From NCBI RefSeq assembly GCF_904846155.1, contig NZ_CAJGZP010000001.1, positions 1,488,001 through 1,552,000 of the forward strand: 64,000 bases of DNA, in the 5' to 3' direction. Positions 16,743 through 27,200 of the stretch are shown here, piece by piece (position 1 is the first letter of the stretch; each line of letters begins with the position of its first letter). The notes beneath the pieces were generated by a model. It was given only the letters and a program-made list of their open reading frames with translations, was not told where the DNA came from and made no database searches. Source of the DNA: Psychrobacter fulvigenes. GTDB taxonomy: Bacteria; Pseudomonadota; Gammaproteobacteria; Pseudomonadales; Moraxellaceae. A program made the position numbers and the translations under genes.

Positions 16743-17849
16743 CTAAGCGCTCACCGCCAGCTGCTGTGTATATTTGGCTAAGGACTCAAGTTTGGCTAGC
16801 GCATCGCCATTTTGAATGATTTTTTGTGCTCGGCTAACACCATTAGGATAGTTGCTGGCAAGTCCTGCCGTATAAATAGCTGCTCCAGCATTTAGGGCAA
16901 TCATATCACGCGCTTTGAGTACCGCCCGATCATAAGTATCTGCACCTGATAAAGCGGCGCGTATCAGCTCGAGACTTTGCTTAGGAGAGTCGACGTCAAG
17001 CCCGATAAGGGTTTGTGATTCGATACCCGCATCCTCTGGCATCAGCTCATATACAGATATCTCACCGTCTTTTAATTCAGCAACAGTTGTTGAAGTTGCT
17101 AAGCTAATTTCATCTAAACCATCTTTTGCGCCGACGACCATCACATGACGTGCGCCTAAGTTTTTCATCACTTTTGCGATAGGCTCGCACAGTTGAGCGG
17201 TGAATACGCCGATAACGAGATTGGGCGTGCTAGCAGGGTTGGTTAATGGCCCTAAAATGTTAAAAATCGTCCGTGCCTTTAGCTCACGGCGTACTGGATT
17301 GGCATAGCGCATCGCACTGTGATGATTGGGCGCAAACAAAAAGCCAATGCCTTCGTTCTCTATGCAGTCTTTTGCTTGCTCAGGGGTGAGCGCCAGACTG
17401 ATACCCGCTTGCTCAAGTAAGTCGGAGCTGCCAGAGTTGGTAGAGACGCCGCGGTTACCGTGCTTAGCAACTTGCGCACCAGCTGCTGCTGCCACTAAGG
17501 CTGAAGCGGTAGAGACGTTAAATAAATTGGCTCCGTCACCGCCTGTACCAACGATATCGACCAGATAATCACAGCCTTTTGGCTCAATATTAGCCGCCAA
17601 AGCACGCATGGCACTCGCGGACGCGGTAATCTCATCGATTGATTCGCCTTTCATACGTAGGCCAGTCAAGATAGCGCCCATCATGGCATTACTACATCTG
17701 CCTTGCATGATGATAAGCATGACTTGATACATCTCATCAAAGGTTAGATCAATATGCTGAAAAATCCTGCCCAGTGCAGTCGTCAGTAGTTTATGAACAT
17801 CGTCATCAGACAGTTGAGCAATATCATCCGGTGTAGTTGCAGTGGTCAT
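16743..17849 (-). CDS. trpD: Anthranilate phosphoribosyltransferase
   Basis: A 368-residue enzyme of tryptophan synthesis that transfers phosphoribose from PRPP to anthranilate. The PRPP loop GTGGDGANLFNVSTAS (about 101-116) and KHGNRGVSTNSGSSDLLE (about 133-150) are both present. It lies 80 bases after trpG and 69 bases before trpC, all on the minus strand, as in the trpGDC clusters of Pseudomonas and Acinetobacter. The sequence is complete, with no anomalies. Confidence 0.97.
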   Translation of the reverse strand: MTTATTPDDIAQLSDDDVHKLLTTALGRIFQHIDLTFDEMYQVMLIIMQGRCSNAMMGAILTGLRMKGESIDEITASASAMRALAANIEPKGCDYLVDIVGTGGDGANLFNVSTASALVAAAAGAQVAKHGNRGVSTNSGSSDLLEQAGISLALTPEQAKDCIENEGIGFLFAPNHHSAMRYANPVRRELKARTIFNILGPLTNPASTPNLVIGVFTAQLCEPIAKVMKNLGARHVMVVGAKDGLDEISLATSTTVAELKDGEISVYELMPEDAGIESQTLIGLDVDSPKQSLELIRAALSGADTYDRAVLKARDMIALNAGAAIYTAGLASNYPNGVSRAQKIIQNGDALAKLESLAKYTQQLAVSA

Positions 17850-17929
17850 TAGGGTCTCGCTTATTATTATCTTTTGTATGTATTTATAGATGTTTGGGTT
17901 GTCGTTAACCGTTTAGGATTGCTCAGTCT

Positions 17930-18553
17930 TTAGCCTACTTGCGGCAATTCCTCTGAGCTTAATACCGCTAATCTGTGAGTTTGCAAGAAGTTATTAAGCA
18001 GTTGATAGCCTGCCTCACTTAAGATGGACTCAGGGTGAAACTGTACCCCTTCAATGGCAAAGCTGTTATGGCGTATTCCCATGATTTCTTCAATGCTACC
18101 GTCGGTGTTTTGTGTCCAAGCAGTTATCTCGAAGCAATCTGGCAAACTGGCTTTGTCAATCACCAGTGAATGATAGCGCGTGGCTTGCGATGGGTTAGGC
18201 AGATCTGTAAACACACCCTGTCCATTGTGATAGACGGCGGACAAGCGTCCATGCATAACTTCACCAGCTTTGACCACCTTGCCACCGAATGCTTGCCCAA
18301 TCGCTTGATGACCTAGGCAAATTCCTAAAATGGGAATGACGCCTTTAAAGGTATCAATGACTTCTAGCGAAATACCTGCACGATCTGGATCACAAGGGCC
18401 AGGGCCAATGACGATAATGTCAGGCGCTAGAATTTTAATCTGTTCGATGGTGACCTGATCGTTACGCCAGACGATGATATCCTGCTGCAATTCACCGAAG
18501 TACTGTACAATATTGTACGTAAAGCTGTCGTAGTTATCGATCATCAGAATCAT
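17930..18553 (-). CDS. trpG: Anthranilate/aminodeoxychorismate synthase glutamine amidotransferase
   Basis: A 207-residue class I glutamine amidotransferase that supplies ammonia to anthranilate synthase component I (TrpE, not in this window) and possibly to PabB. The catalytic triad is visible: Cys79 in GICLGHQ, His173 and Glu175 in FHPES. PGPCDP near 51 is the usual oxyanion-side landmark. It is the first gene of the trpGDC operon. I saw no tryptophan-rich leader peptide or attenuator in the 199 bases upstream. Confidence 0.95.
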   Translation of the reverse strand: MILMIDNYDSFTYNIVQYFGELQQDIIVWRNDQVTIEQIKILAPDIIVIGPGPCDPDRAGISLEVIDTFKGVIPILGICLGHQAIGQAFGGKVVKAGEVMHGRLSAVYHNGQGVFTDLPNPSQATRYHSLVIDKASLPDCFEITAWTQNTDGSIEEIMGIRHNSFAIEGVQFHPESILSEAGYQLLNNFLQTHRLAVLSSEELPQVG

Positions 18554-18752
18554 TATGGTTTCAACCTATTGATGTGGTGGTGCTTATAAGCTTTGTATCT
18601 TACCACTATTTTGCAAGGTATCAAATGCGGCTAATAGTTGGCAGTCGTTTTCTGCTTATCAATGAGCAGAAACTAGCCGTGAGCCGTAATTTAGGTAGCT
18701 ACTGTTATACCTATTGAAATGTTATGCCTATTTAAAAATTAAGAGGTAAGAG

Positions 18753-19226
18753 ATGAAAATTTTTTATAGAGCGGTGTTATGTGGCTTGTTATTTTATATG
18801 CCCGCTTATGCTGTCGCTGTAGAGTTATCCGAGACTGATAAAGAGCTGATCCGTCATGGAATTATTGATAATACGCTTAGATATACAGATTTGGCGTTAG
18901 CAGCAGACTACTTTGGTTCAGTGACCAGTGCTGTTGCTGCCACTTTACCTATGCAGGTAAATAATCAATTGCAGGTTGAGCGTGTATTTATGAGTCCTTA
19001 CTTTAGTGAGTTTACGTATCGTTATACCGTAGCATTTACTGCATTAGAAAAGAGGATGCTCAAAGAGGAGTTTTTATCTGAGCGTTCTATCAAGGATTTT
19101 TGTAACGATGATTATCTCTCGGAGAATTTCATGCCAGCGAATGGTCACATTTTAGTCTTTAAATATGTGGATGAGAGCTTTGATCCCATTGTCGATATCA
19201 AAATGAGCCCAAAGACGTGTCAGTAA
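18753..19226 (+). CDS. Secreted hypothetical protein
   Basis: A 157-residue protein I do not recognise. An N-terminal signal peptide is clear (MKIFYRAVLCGLLFY to about AYAVA, residues 1-23), and two cysteines in the mature C-terminal part could form a disulfide in the periplasm. AAGAGGTAAGAG precedes the ATG, a strong ribosome site. It lies alone between the trpG leader (divergent) and copy 2 of the 109-bp repeat. No domain or function can be inferred. Confidence 0.7.
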   Translation: MKIFYRAVLCGLLFYMPAYAVAVELSETDKELIRHGIIDNTLRYTDLALAADYFGSVTSAVAATLPMQVNNQLQVERVFMSPYFSEFTYRYTVAFTALEKRMLKEEFLSERSIKDFCNDDYLSENFMPANGHILVFKYVDESFDPIVDIKMSPKTCQ

Positions 19227-19253
19227 TCATCGAATATTTTTTAATAAGTAAGT

Positions 19254-19361
19254 AATACCAAACCCAAAAAGTGCGATAAACTTTGTCAAACTTGCTAAGC
19301 CTACTAAGAGTAGTACTTACACAAGTTTTCCGCGCTACTCTAATTTTTGGAAATGGTATAA
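19254..19361. repeat. Dispersed ~109-bp repeat, copy 2
   Basis: Second copy of the element at 14618-14726, same orientation, 108 bp with a one-base deletion and about a dozen substitutions. It lies 27 bases after the stop of the secreted hypothetical gene and immediately upstream of the glnA control region. The ends are near-inverted, as in copy 1. Confidence 0.85.
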
Positions 19362-19378
19362 ATATAGTATATTTAGAT

Positions 19379-19424
19379 GCACCATTTTAATGTTTTACAA
19401 ATATAAAACGCACTAATTTGGTGC
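19379..19424 (+). promoter_or_regulatory. NtrC-type enhancer sites upstream of glnA
   Basis: GCACTAATTTGGTGC (19410-19424) matches the NtrC consensus GCACY-N5-TGGTGC exactly. A weaker site sharing the left half GCACCA begins at 19379, with its centre 31 bp (three helical turns) from the strong one. This resembles the paired enhancer of enteric glnA. The sites are about 175-210 bases upstream of the predicted sigma54 transcription start. Confidence 0.75.
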
Positions 19425-19565
19425 GATTTTTATTTAAATACAGACCATTATTGTGCATAATGTTTGAGTCTTATAAATTAGCAACGTTATTTTCGTACCT
19501 TTAATTTTCGCTTATCAAGTCTGAAGCTAGAGTAGGATTGGTCTACAGGCTTTTAGCCAAATTTC

Positions 19566-19582
19566 TTGGCACAGCGATTGCA
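19566..19582 (+). promoter_or_regulatory. Sigma54 (RpoN) promoter of glnA
   Basis: TTGGCACAGCGATTGCA contains the invariant GG (19568-19569) and GC (19580-19581) separated by ten bases, matching TGGCAC-N5-TTGCA completely. It is about 170 bases upstream of the glnA start and downstream of the NtrC sites. Confidence 0.85.
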
Positions 19583-19750
19583 CTTTGTATTTTGTAAAAG
19601 CTTATTGCGATAGTCCAAGTGACAGATAAGCGAGGAAAGAGGTTATATCAGTTCAGCATTATTGATCGGATATTGCTAAAATAGCGCCAGCACTGTGTGC
19701 GCACAGCATATTAAAACGCAGAAACATGATAACCATTAGGGAGACCATTC

Positions 19751-21160
19751 ATGTCGAATAAATTATTAGAGCTTATCGAATCATCAAATGCTAAATGGGT
19801 TGATTTTCGCTTTACCGATACCCGCGGTAAAGAGCAGCATATCAGCTTCCCAGCGCATAGCGTTGACGAAGAGGTGATGGAAGATGGCAAGATGTTTGAT
19901 GGCTCATCCATCGCTGGCTGGAAAGGCATTGAAGCCTCAGACATGATTTTGCGCCCTGACCCCGAAACTGCTTTTATCGACCCGTTCTTTGATTCGGTGA
20001 CTGTGGTAGTGACTTGTGACATTATTGAGCCAACGACCTTGCAAGGCTACGACCGCGACCCGCGTTCTATCGCTCGCCGTGCTGAAGAGTATTTAAAATC
20101 AACGGGTATCGGTGATACCGCATACTTCGGTCCTGAGCCTGAGTTTTTTGTATTCGACGAAGTGAAATGGTCGATTGAGATGTCAGGTGTCAGCCACAAG
20201 ATTGTCGCTGAAGAAGCGGCATGGTCGACCAATAACGACTATGAGTGGGGCAATATGGGGCATCGCCCACGTGTCAAAGGTGCTTATTTCCCAGTACCAC
20301 CAATCGATAGCTCACAAGACATGCGTTCTGTCATGTGTGAGCGTCTAGAAGAAATCATCGGCGAAGGCTGTGTTGAAGTGCATCACCACGAAGTCGCACC
20401 TTGTCAGTCAGAGATTGGTGTCGCGTTCAACACCCTAGTACGTAAAGCGGATGAAGTGCAGCAGTTGAAATATGTGGTACACAACGTGGCGCATCAGTTT
20501 GGCAAAACAGCCACCTTTATGCCAAAGCCTGTGGTTGGTGATAATGGTTCAGGTATGCACGTGCATATGTCTATCTCAAAAGATGGCGTAAATACTTTCT
20601 CTGGTGATGAATATGCTGGCTTGTCTGAGACAGCGCTATACTTCATCGGCGGTATCATCAAGCATGCCCGTGCGTTAAATGCGATTACTAACCCATCGAC
20701 CAACAGCTATAAGCGTCTGGTGCCGCATTATGAAGCGCCGATTAAGCTGGCTTACTCAGCCTCTAACCGCTCAGCATCTATTCGTATTCCACACGTTAGC
20801 AGCCCAAAAGCGGTACGTGTAGAAGCGCGCTTCCCAGATCCTGCGGCCAACCCTTACCTCACGTTTGCTGCGCTATTGATGGCTGGCCTTGATGGTATTC
20901 AAAACAAGATGCACCCTGGCGATGCAGCGGACAAAAACTTGTATGATTTGCCACCAGAAGAAGAAGCACAAATCCCAACGGTTGCAGAGAACTTAGAGGT
21001 CGCGCTACAAGCATTACGTGATGATCATGAGTTCTTATTAAAAGGTGATGTGTTCACCGAAGAGATGCTAGAAGCATTCATCGCGCTAAAAGAGGAAGAA
21101 GTACAGCGCGTCAATGTCACTGTGCATCCTGTTGAGTTTGACTTGTACTATAGCTGTTAA
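19751..21160 (+). CDS. glnA: Type I glutamine synthetase
   Basis: A 469-residue dodecameric GS-I enzyme that condenses ammonia and glutamate using ATP. Landmarks are [10 protein letters not shown] near 49, [10 protein letters not shown] near 127, the [13 protein letters not shown] block, [14 protein letters not shown] Gly-rich substrate loop, and [11 protein letters not shown]. Tyr398 in [10 protein letters not shown] is the adenylylation site of the GS-I-beta group, so GlnE control is expected. AGGGAG precedes the ATG. NtrC sites and a sigma54 promoter lie upstream, indicating induction under nitrogen limitation. The gene ends at its own terminator. Confidence 0.98.
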   Translation: MSNKLLELIESSNAKWVDFRFTDTRGKEQHISFPAHSVDEEVMEDGKMFDGSSIAGWKGIEASDMILRPDPETAFIDPFFDSVTVVVTCDIIEPTTLQGYDRDPRSIARRAEEYLKSTGIGDTAYFGPEPEFFVFDEVKWSIEMSGVSHKIVAEEAAWSTNNDYEWGNMGHRPRVKGAYFPVPPIDSSQDMRSVMCERLEEIIGEGCVEVHHHEVAPCQSEIGVAFNTLVRKADEVQQLKYVVHNVAHQFGKTATFMPKPVVGDNGSGMHVHMSISKDGVNTFSGDEYAGLSETALYFIGGIIKHARALNAITNPSTNSYKRLVPHYEAPIKLAYSASNRSASIRIPHVSSPKAVRVEARFPDPAANPYLTFAALLMAGLDGIQNKMHPGDAADKNLYDLPPEEEAQIPTVAENLEVALQALRDDHEFLLKGDVFTEEMLEAFIALKEEEVQRVNVTVHPVEFDLYYSC

Positions 21161-21195
21161 TTAGCTGTTAAAACTTTAAATTCTTGATTAAGAAG

Positions 21196-21228
21196 AACCA
21201 GTTGAGGGAATCTTAGCTGGTTTTTTTA
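21196..21228 (+). terminator. Intrinsic terminator after glnA
   Basis: AACCAG (21196-21201) pairs with CTGGTT (21217-21222), followed by a T run to 21227. It is located 35 bases after the glnA stop. Confidence 0.7.
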
Positions 21229-21365
21229 TGCTTGTAAAAAGAGACAGTTGGGTTAAATCACCAACTTTCTAGGACACACTTACTGATTTCACAAGTTAAA
21301 TACCGCATAATAGTATTTGTAGCATTATATTTATTAATAATAAGCACTGATTAGGTTGACTGACT

Positions 21366-22166
21366 ATGCACCCAACTTTCCAAGCAACAATAAAAACCCA
21401 GCCCATACTGCAATTCAACAATCATAAACTCACTGGGCTATTGCTAGGTTTGGTCATGGGTGCAGCAAGCCTTTGTGCGCCTATGGTCAATGCTGCGCCC
21501 ATTTACAAAGTAATCGATGAAAAAACAGGCCATGTCACCTTTACCGATCGTCCGCAAAACTATGAGCAGGAAGCGGGTAAACAGATCAGTCAAACGGATG
21601 TAATTAGTAATGCTAACATTAATAGCAGCTCTAACAATGCACCTGCTGCAACACAAACAACAAGCTCGGCGGCGGTAACAACGCAATTAGCCGCCAATGC
21701 ATCCACAAAAGCACCAGTGAACTATCAGCTAACAATGACTGAACCTAATGAGGAGCGCGCTTATCGCCGTCCAGCACAAAGCATTGAGGTGAATCTGCAA
21801 TTAAAACCTGCGCTACAAGGTGGCGATAGGGTGGTTATTTATCTAGATGGTGATGAAGTAGCGCAAGGGCTTAGTGCTTCTATTGCGACGGTAGATATCA
21901 TGCCAGGTGCGCATAATATACAAGCTATCGTCAAAGATGATGCTGGACGGACACTGGCGCAAGCTGAGCAGACGGTTTATGTTATTCAAAATACGCAAAC
22001 ACTGCAAAATAATAAGAAAATTGCCCAACAGCTTTTGGCTTATGAGCGTCTACCTTGGCATCAAAAAGTGTTGTTGAGGTTGCGTCAAAAAGAGAATAGT
22101 CAGCAAAATATACAAAACAGCCAGCCTGTGACTAATGATGCTTTTGCCAAAAAAGTTGGGAGATAG
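21366..22166 (+). CDS. DUF4124-domain periplasmic protein
   Basis: A 266-residue secreted protein. A signal peptide ends near APMVNA (about residue 43) and is followed directly by the DUF4124 signature PIYKVIDEKTGHVTFTDRP (about 45-63). A Ser/Asn/Thr/Ala-rich linker (about 80-120) separates it from a C-terminal beta-rich part (about 125-215), perhaps an immunoglobulin-like fold. DUF4124 proteins are often found next to glnA/ntrBC in Pseudomonas relatives, and the position directly after glnA fits. The function is unknown. Confidence 0.8.
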   Translation: MHPTFQATIKTQPILQFNNHKLTGLLLGLVMGAASLCAPMVNAAPIYKVIDEKTGHVTFTDRPQNYEQEAGKQISQTDVISNANINSSSNNAPAATQTTSSAAVTTQLAANASTKAPVNYQLTMTEPNEERAYRRPAQSIEVNLQLKPALQGGDRVVIYLDGDEVAQGLSASIATVDIMPGAHNIQAIVKDDAGRTLAQAEQTVYVIQNTQTLQNNKKIAQQLLAYERLPWHQKVLLRLRQKENSQQNIQNSQPVTNDAFAKKVGR

Positions 22167-22234
22167 CTTAATTTGGGCAATAGATAAATATAGTATGACG
22201 CCTAAATTATTTGGTCTTTAGGAGTTGGAAAAAG

Positions 22235-22262
22235 GGGCAGTTACTGTGATAAGTAACTGCCC
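22235..22262. terminator. Bidirectional terminator between convergent genes
   Basis: A perfect 11-bp stem (22235-22245 with 22252-22262) with a 6-base loop. The minus-strand side runs into CUUUUU (serving the SIMPL gene), while the plus side has a weaker U tract (serving the DUF4124 gene). Confidence 0.7.
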
Positions 22263-22334
22263 TTAGCTTTTGTTCAATGGTTCAAGAATTATTATAGCTC
22301 AGTGTTTAATTTATCCTGAATAAACTTAGCGCAC

Positions 22335-23051
22335 TTATTTGGTCAGCTCAATCGTACCATCAGCAGAGACTGAAATGGTACTGTTGCCCGATTCAAAGCT
22401 TTGGCTAGGTACTGAGGCATCCGCTGCTTCTGCTCTCATATTCATGCTGCTATACATGGGGCGAGGGTAGTTGCTACCCGTATTTAGATTGACATTCACC
22501 ACTCGGTAACCGCTCGCATCCCATGCGCGGGTTAGGTTTTTGGCTTGACTTTGAAAGGCGCGAGAAGCTTCGGTCATGAGCTTTTGTTCTATTGCATCTT
22601 TTTTGGTATCTGAGACCCCAAAGTTTAGGTTTTCCATGACCAAGGTTTCTTGCAAGTCGGCAATGAGCTGGCTGGTCGCTGCAAAGTCTGTGCTTTTTAA
22701 ATCTATACTTGCCTGTCCTGTCCAGCCGATGATTTTGTCATTTTTGTCATAGCGAGGGTAGGTGCGCTGCTGACCCGTACTAACCGTTACGCTAGGGTAG
22801 CGTTTGGCAATTTTCATGGCGTTATTGATTGAAGTATTGAGCGTTGTGGCCAGTGCTTTAGACGTGGTTGCTTGCGCTTTTTTGTACATACTTGCGCGAA
22901 CTTCATCATTTTGAATCTCTTCTTTGACTTCGGTTTGAAAAGTAAGTTGATTGTAGCCCGTTGGCTCTGCATGGGCGCTACCCATCATTACTGTCAGCAA
23001 TGCAGCGGTACCAGTGGCTAGTGCTGCTTTATTAAGTAGAGTGGTTTTCAT
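22335..23051 (-). CDS. SIMPL (DUF541) periplasmic protein
   Basis: A 238-residue exported protein with a clear signal peptide (to about GSAHA, residue 28). The mature part matches the SIMPL/DUF541 pattern: alternating amphipathic strands and helices, VTVSTGQQRTYPRYD, IGWTGQASIDLKS, and a Gln/Ala-rich helix (AFQSQAKNLTRAWDASGY). Proteins of this family are periplasmic or outer-membrane linked and of unclear function; some are stress-related. AGGAGATAATA precedes the ATG. It is transcribed away from the SRP RNA gene. Confidence 0.8.
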   Translation of the reverse strand: MKTTLLNKAALATGTAALLTVMMGSAHAEPTGYNQLTFQTEVKEEIQNDEVRASMYKKAQATTSKALATTLNTSINNAMKIAKRYPSVTVSTGQQRTYPRYDKNDKIIGWTGQASIDLKSTDFAATSQLIADLQETLVMENLNFGVSDTKKDAIEQKLMTEASRAFQSQAKNLTRAWDASGYRVVNVNLNTGSNYPRPMYSSMNMRAEAADASVPSQSFESGNSTISVSADGTIELTK

Positions 23052-23276
23052 TATTATCTCCTAAGTGAGTGATGGTATTAATATTTATATGAGTCGTATA
23101 GTGATGAGCTCATTTTTATACTGACGTGACTATATTTACATTCATTTATTTATATTCATTTCTTATTCAACACGCCCTAACTAAAATAGTAAAATTTAAA
23201 AGTGCTGCTATGAGAATTTTGTCACTTAAGTTACAGGGTTCTTTGTCCCATAAATCAAACAGTTTTGAGCTAGGGG

Positions 23277-23304
23277 TTGCAATACTAAAAAATCCTTGTA
23301 TAAT
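23277..23304 (+). promoter_or_regulatory. Sigma70 promoter of the SRP RNA gene
   Basis: TTGCAA (23277-23282) and a perfect TATAAT (23299-23304) are separated by 16 bases and lie 7-9 bases upstream of the predicted RNA 5' end. Confidence 0.8.
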
Positions 23305-23312
23305 CTGCAACT

Positions 23313-23428
23313 GGTGGCTCCATTGGTAGCCTCGCAACATTGTTCTATGAATCCCGCCAGGACCGGAAGGTAGCAACGGTAATAGTTATAATGTGTGCCG
23401 AGGATGTGCTGGTGGAGTCGCTTTTTTT
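23313..23428 (+). ncRNA. ffs: 4.5S signal recognition particle RNA
   Basis: The SRP RNA apical core is visible: CAGGACCGGAAGGTAGCA followed by ACGG (about 23357-23379), containing the GGAA tetraloop and the asymmetric Ffh-binding loop. The 5' part (GGCTCCA) pairs with TGGAGTC near 23413-23419, and CCTCG pairs with CGAGG, forming the long hairpin. A run of eight T at 23422-23429 terminates it. A near-consensus promoter lies directly upstream. The exact 5' end is uncertain by a few bases. The RNA targets nascent membrane and secreted proteins together with Ffh and FtsY. Confidence 0.93.
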
Positions 23429-23485
23429 TGCCCAAAATTTGAGTAAGGCCCTAAAAAAATATTAAGAATGCTAGATTGAGATAGT

Positions 23486-23513
23486 AAGCCCTTTATTATA
23501 ATGGGCTTTTTTT
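23486..23513 (+). terminator. Intrinsic terminator
   Basis: AAGCCC (23486-23491) pairs with GGGCTT (23503-23508), followed by seven T. It lies 60 bases after the SRP RNA T run and probably acts as a second terminator for that transcript. Confidence 0.6.
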
Positions 23514-23622
23514 GTGCCTGCATTTCGTCTGATTCTGAGGTTTCAGTGGTTCAGATGGGTTAAAATAAGATGATTAAATTTATCACTATTGGTATTAATA
23601 CTGAAAGCTTTGAGGGTCACTT

Positions 23623-24219
23623 ATGAAAACGTTCGTTTGGCTGTTTATTATTATTGCGGTGCTAGCTGTTGTTTTTGGCGTGTCGATATTTAACAAGTTG
23701 GTGCGGGCGCGTAACCAAGCGAAGAATGGCTTTGCACAGATAGATGTGCAGCTAAAGCGCCGTCATGATTTGATTCCAAACTTGGTAGAGACTGCCAAGC
23801 GTTATTTAACCCATGAAGAAGAAACACTGACCCACGTGATTAGTGCGCGGAATCATGCCCAAAGCTTGCAGGATTCTAGTAAGCATCAACCAGACTCGCT
23901 TGAGCATATGGCGCTATTTGCCAAAGCAGAGGGTATGCTGTCCAAAGCATTGGGGCAATTCTCAGCGGTCGTAGAAGCCTATCCTGAATTAAAAGCGGAT
24001 AGCATGATTAAAGAGCTGATGGATGAGTTGACCAATACGGAAAATCGTATAGGTTTTGCCCGTCAGCATTATAATGACAGCGTAATGTTTTATAACAATG
24101 ACCGCGAAGTGTTTCCAAATAATCTTGTCAGCAGCACCTTTGGCTTTCGCCCACTTAGCCCGTTAGTGTTTGAGGATAGAGAAGCAATTGCTCAAGCGCC
24201 TACCGTCAATATGGGCTGA
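23623..24219 (+). CDS. lemA: LemA family protein
   Basis: A 198-residue membrane-anchored protein with one N-terminal helix (about 4-24), followed by the LemA core: IDVQLKRRHDLIPNLVETAKRY near 41, an ALGQFSAVVEAYPELKAD segment near 110, and NRIGFARQHYNDSVMFYN near 142. LemA proteins have the bulk of the chain outside the cytoplasm. It is 50 bases upstream of the M48 metalloprotease gene, a frequent LemA/HtpX-like pairing, and GAGGGTCACTT gives a good ribosome site. The molecular function is unknown; the pair is thought to act in envelope quality control. Confidence 0.92.
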   Translation: MKTFVWLFIIIAVLAVVFGVSIFNKLVRARNQAKNGFAQIDVQLKRRHDLIPNLVETAKRYLTHEEETLTHVISARNHAQSLQDSSKHQPDSLEHMALFAKAEGMLSKALGQFSAVVEAYPELKADSMIKELMDELTNTENRIGFARQHYNDSVMFYNNDREVFPNNLVSSTFGFRPLSPLVFEDREAIAQAPTVNMG

Positions 24220-24269
24220 TATTTCATTATATTCAGATGCGTTTAGCTATCTTTAAGTCAGGCATATAG

Positions 24270-27200
24270 ATGGATTTTTTTGGTGAACAGCGGACACGTA
24301 CTCAGCGCAGCCTGTTGCTCTATGGGCTGTTTTTTCTCATCGTATTTGCACATATAGCAGTGGCGCTTGGGGTAATGGCGCTGCTGCTTACCTTATTTAC
24401 TGGTGGTGTGTATTATTGGGCACTGGTACTGGTCATTGTTTGGACGTTGGCTAGCTTTATTGGTGGTAGCTTTTTAGAGTATCGCCGTTTAAAGGCCGGT
24501 GGTCGTGCTATTGCCCAGCGCGTGGGTGCGGTGCGTTTGTTTATTGATAACAGTCAGGACGCTTGGGAACATAGCAGCGGAGTCGCTCATCAGCATGAGT
24601 CTGTTGCCAAGGTTCGCTTTAGTGACCGTCATATAGCGGTACGTGATGAGCGTGATTTTCCGCCTGTTTATCGGCGTTATTATGAGATTGCCCAGCAGTT
24701 AGCCATTGCTTCGGGTTTGCGTATGCCGATTCTCTATGTGCTGCCTGATGAGCAAGGCATCAATGGCTTTGTCGCGGGTCGCCATAGTCAGGATATGGTG
24801 TTAGTTGTCACCCAAGGCGCGCTTGATAAGCTGTCTGATGAGGGGCTATACGGGCTTATAGGGCATGAGTATGGTCATATACTGCATGGCGATGCGACGT
24901 TCAATTTGCAGCTAATGGTGGTATTGGCAGGCTTGCAGATAGTCTATGACTGGAGTGATCCTATCAGTAATAAAGTCTCTGATTATAGTCGGCAAGGCAG
25001 TTATTTCAATAGCTCGATTGATAGCTCTTTCAATAGTGCTGTCAATCGAGACACGCCTTTGCCACAAAGCGCAATCGATAGTCGTGCACGCAGCACTGAG
25101 GCGCAGACAGCAAGCTTTACGAGCCATAGCGATTGGGTATCTTACTGGCAAACCCAATCGAACAGCCAGCAGTCGTCAGCTAAGAGCCAGTCACGATGGC
25201 TAGAAAATAGACCTGAGATTGATCGGCAAGCACCGCGCAGTGTTTGGACATTGCTGTTACATGGGTTGAGCTTTTCGAGTATGGCAAGTGCGCAGCTGAT
25301 TAAGCATAGCTTTAACCGTCAGCGTGAATTGCTCGCTGATGCGACTAGCGTGCAGCTGACACGCTCGCCTGCGATCATGGAAACTTTAAAAGCCATTCAT
25401 CAAGATTCACTTGGTTCACGCTTATCAAATATCGCTGATATTAACGGGCTGAGTCACTTCTTTTTTGCCAGCAGTGGGGCGGATCTGGGTGATGTTTCGT
25501 GGTTTGCTACGCATCCTAGCTTAAGCGAGCGTATGAGTGCCATCAATACCAATGCTTATCATGACTTTGCCGTTCAGGTCGCAAGAGAGAAGCGCATAAA
25601 TCAGCAAAAAATAAAAGAGATATATGAACAGCGTCGTCTTGGTGATTGGGGAGCAATAAAAGAAAATAGCCTAAGCAGCAATAAAAAAGTAATCACACCC
25701 CAATCTCATATATCTAAAGTTCAATCAACATCTTTTAACCATGCTGTTGATAATAATTTCATCGAAAATCCTAATGATATGACTGACAATGAAGTTTCAG
25801 CTTTTTCTACTGATGAACCTAGCAGTAAATTGGAAACAGATGCAGGGCTTGAATTTGTCGTAGAAGACGATGTGGTTGTTGATGGGCGTTTGCAAGTAGC
25901 AGAAGATATTGGTACTTATCAGCTGTTAAAACCATGGATGGCAAAACCTGACAGCGATTTGCCATCAGCAGCTTTGATTAGTGTTGACGATATAAACAAA
26001 GTGACATTATCACAATATGTGCTCAATCACAGTCATCATCCATTAGGGGCGCAAGCTCTAATAGAAGCCATCATGCTTTGTCATCAAGGACAGGCAATAT
26101 CTACGACTGGCATGTATGATTTAAAAGATATTTGGCTTGGGCTTCCAAACGATAGAGTATTTGCTGCTGACACCAATGCTAATACTAAGATGAAGACTGT
26201 TACTTTCAGTAACCCTCAAGTTTTAGCACATACGCTAGACCATAAATTATTAAAAATAATTGCAAATCTTGATAGACGTTTAGACAGTGCTTTGATTGCA
26301 CTCGCTGTAAATAAACTACGCCAGCATGATTTATCAGAAAGCATCATTGATCAATTACGTCTAAAAAGCGAAACCAGTCATAGCAACCAAGCGCATCAAC
26401 ATTATGTAAAGCAGCAAAAATGTCGTACGATGCTGTCGCGCTATCAACAAGGCATGCTTGAGCTGTTTGGAAAACAGCTATCAGCTGATCTGACCAAAAG
26501 TTTTTCTGATAACCTATCAGATGAAAAAGATTTAATGGTTAATGAACAATCAATACCGACTCATTCAAAAAGTGCTTCAATCTCAACTGTAACGCAGCAA
26601 GCTTCACCAATTCTATCGTTATGGCAAGCACTGCATTTACAGCAATTACTGCCAATATTTTCCGAAATTTTAAATGATAATGATGGAGACACACAGGCTG
26701 AATGGCAACCGTTATTACAGAGGGGCATGAGTGATATATGTGCTCAGCTTGACCCTTCTGGACAGGTGTTTAACGGCCTTGATGTTGCTAAGAGAGCTAT
26801 AGTGACGTTGCTTGCATACCGGCTATCGAAAGATGTCAAAGGTCAAGTGATATCGACGTTAGATAGCTCAATACATGTATCAGGGCTCGGCTATAATAAC
26901 GACAGCGTTGCGCATTATATCGTCGATTTGCGCCGCCATGCGCGCCTGATTGATATTAATTTAACCACGGTCAGTGATGCCAACTTGCAGTGGTTATTGT
27001 TAACCGCTCAAAGTCTAAATAGCGTTCAGCTATTGGTTATTATTAATGCTGTGACTGTCTGTCGCGCGTCTATTGCTACGGACTCTATAATAGAGACTCA
27101 GGGCAAAGAGAATTATCCAGAGAGACAACAGGAAAGCCGTCAAATAGACTATAATGAGTATCGACAATGGCTAAGTACATTGCATACCGTCATGTTACAC

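Noticed and set aside
18554..18752. Tryptophan attenuator ahead of trpG
   Set aside because: No short ORF with Trp codons and no convincing terminator-antiterminator pair were seen.
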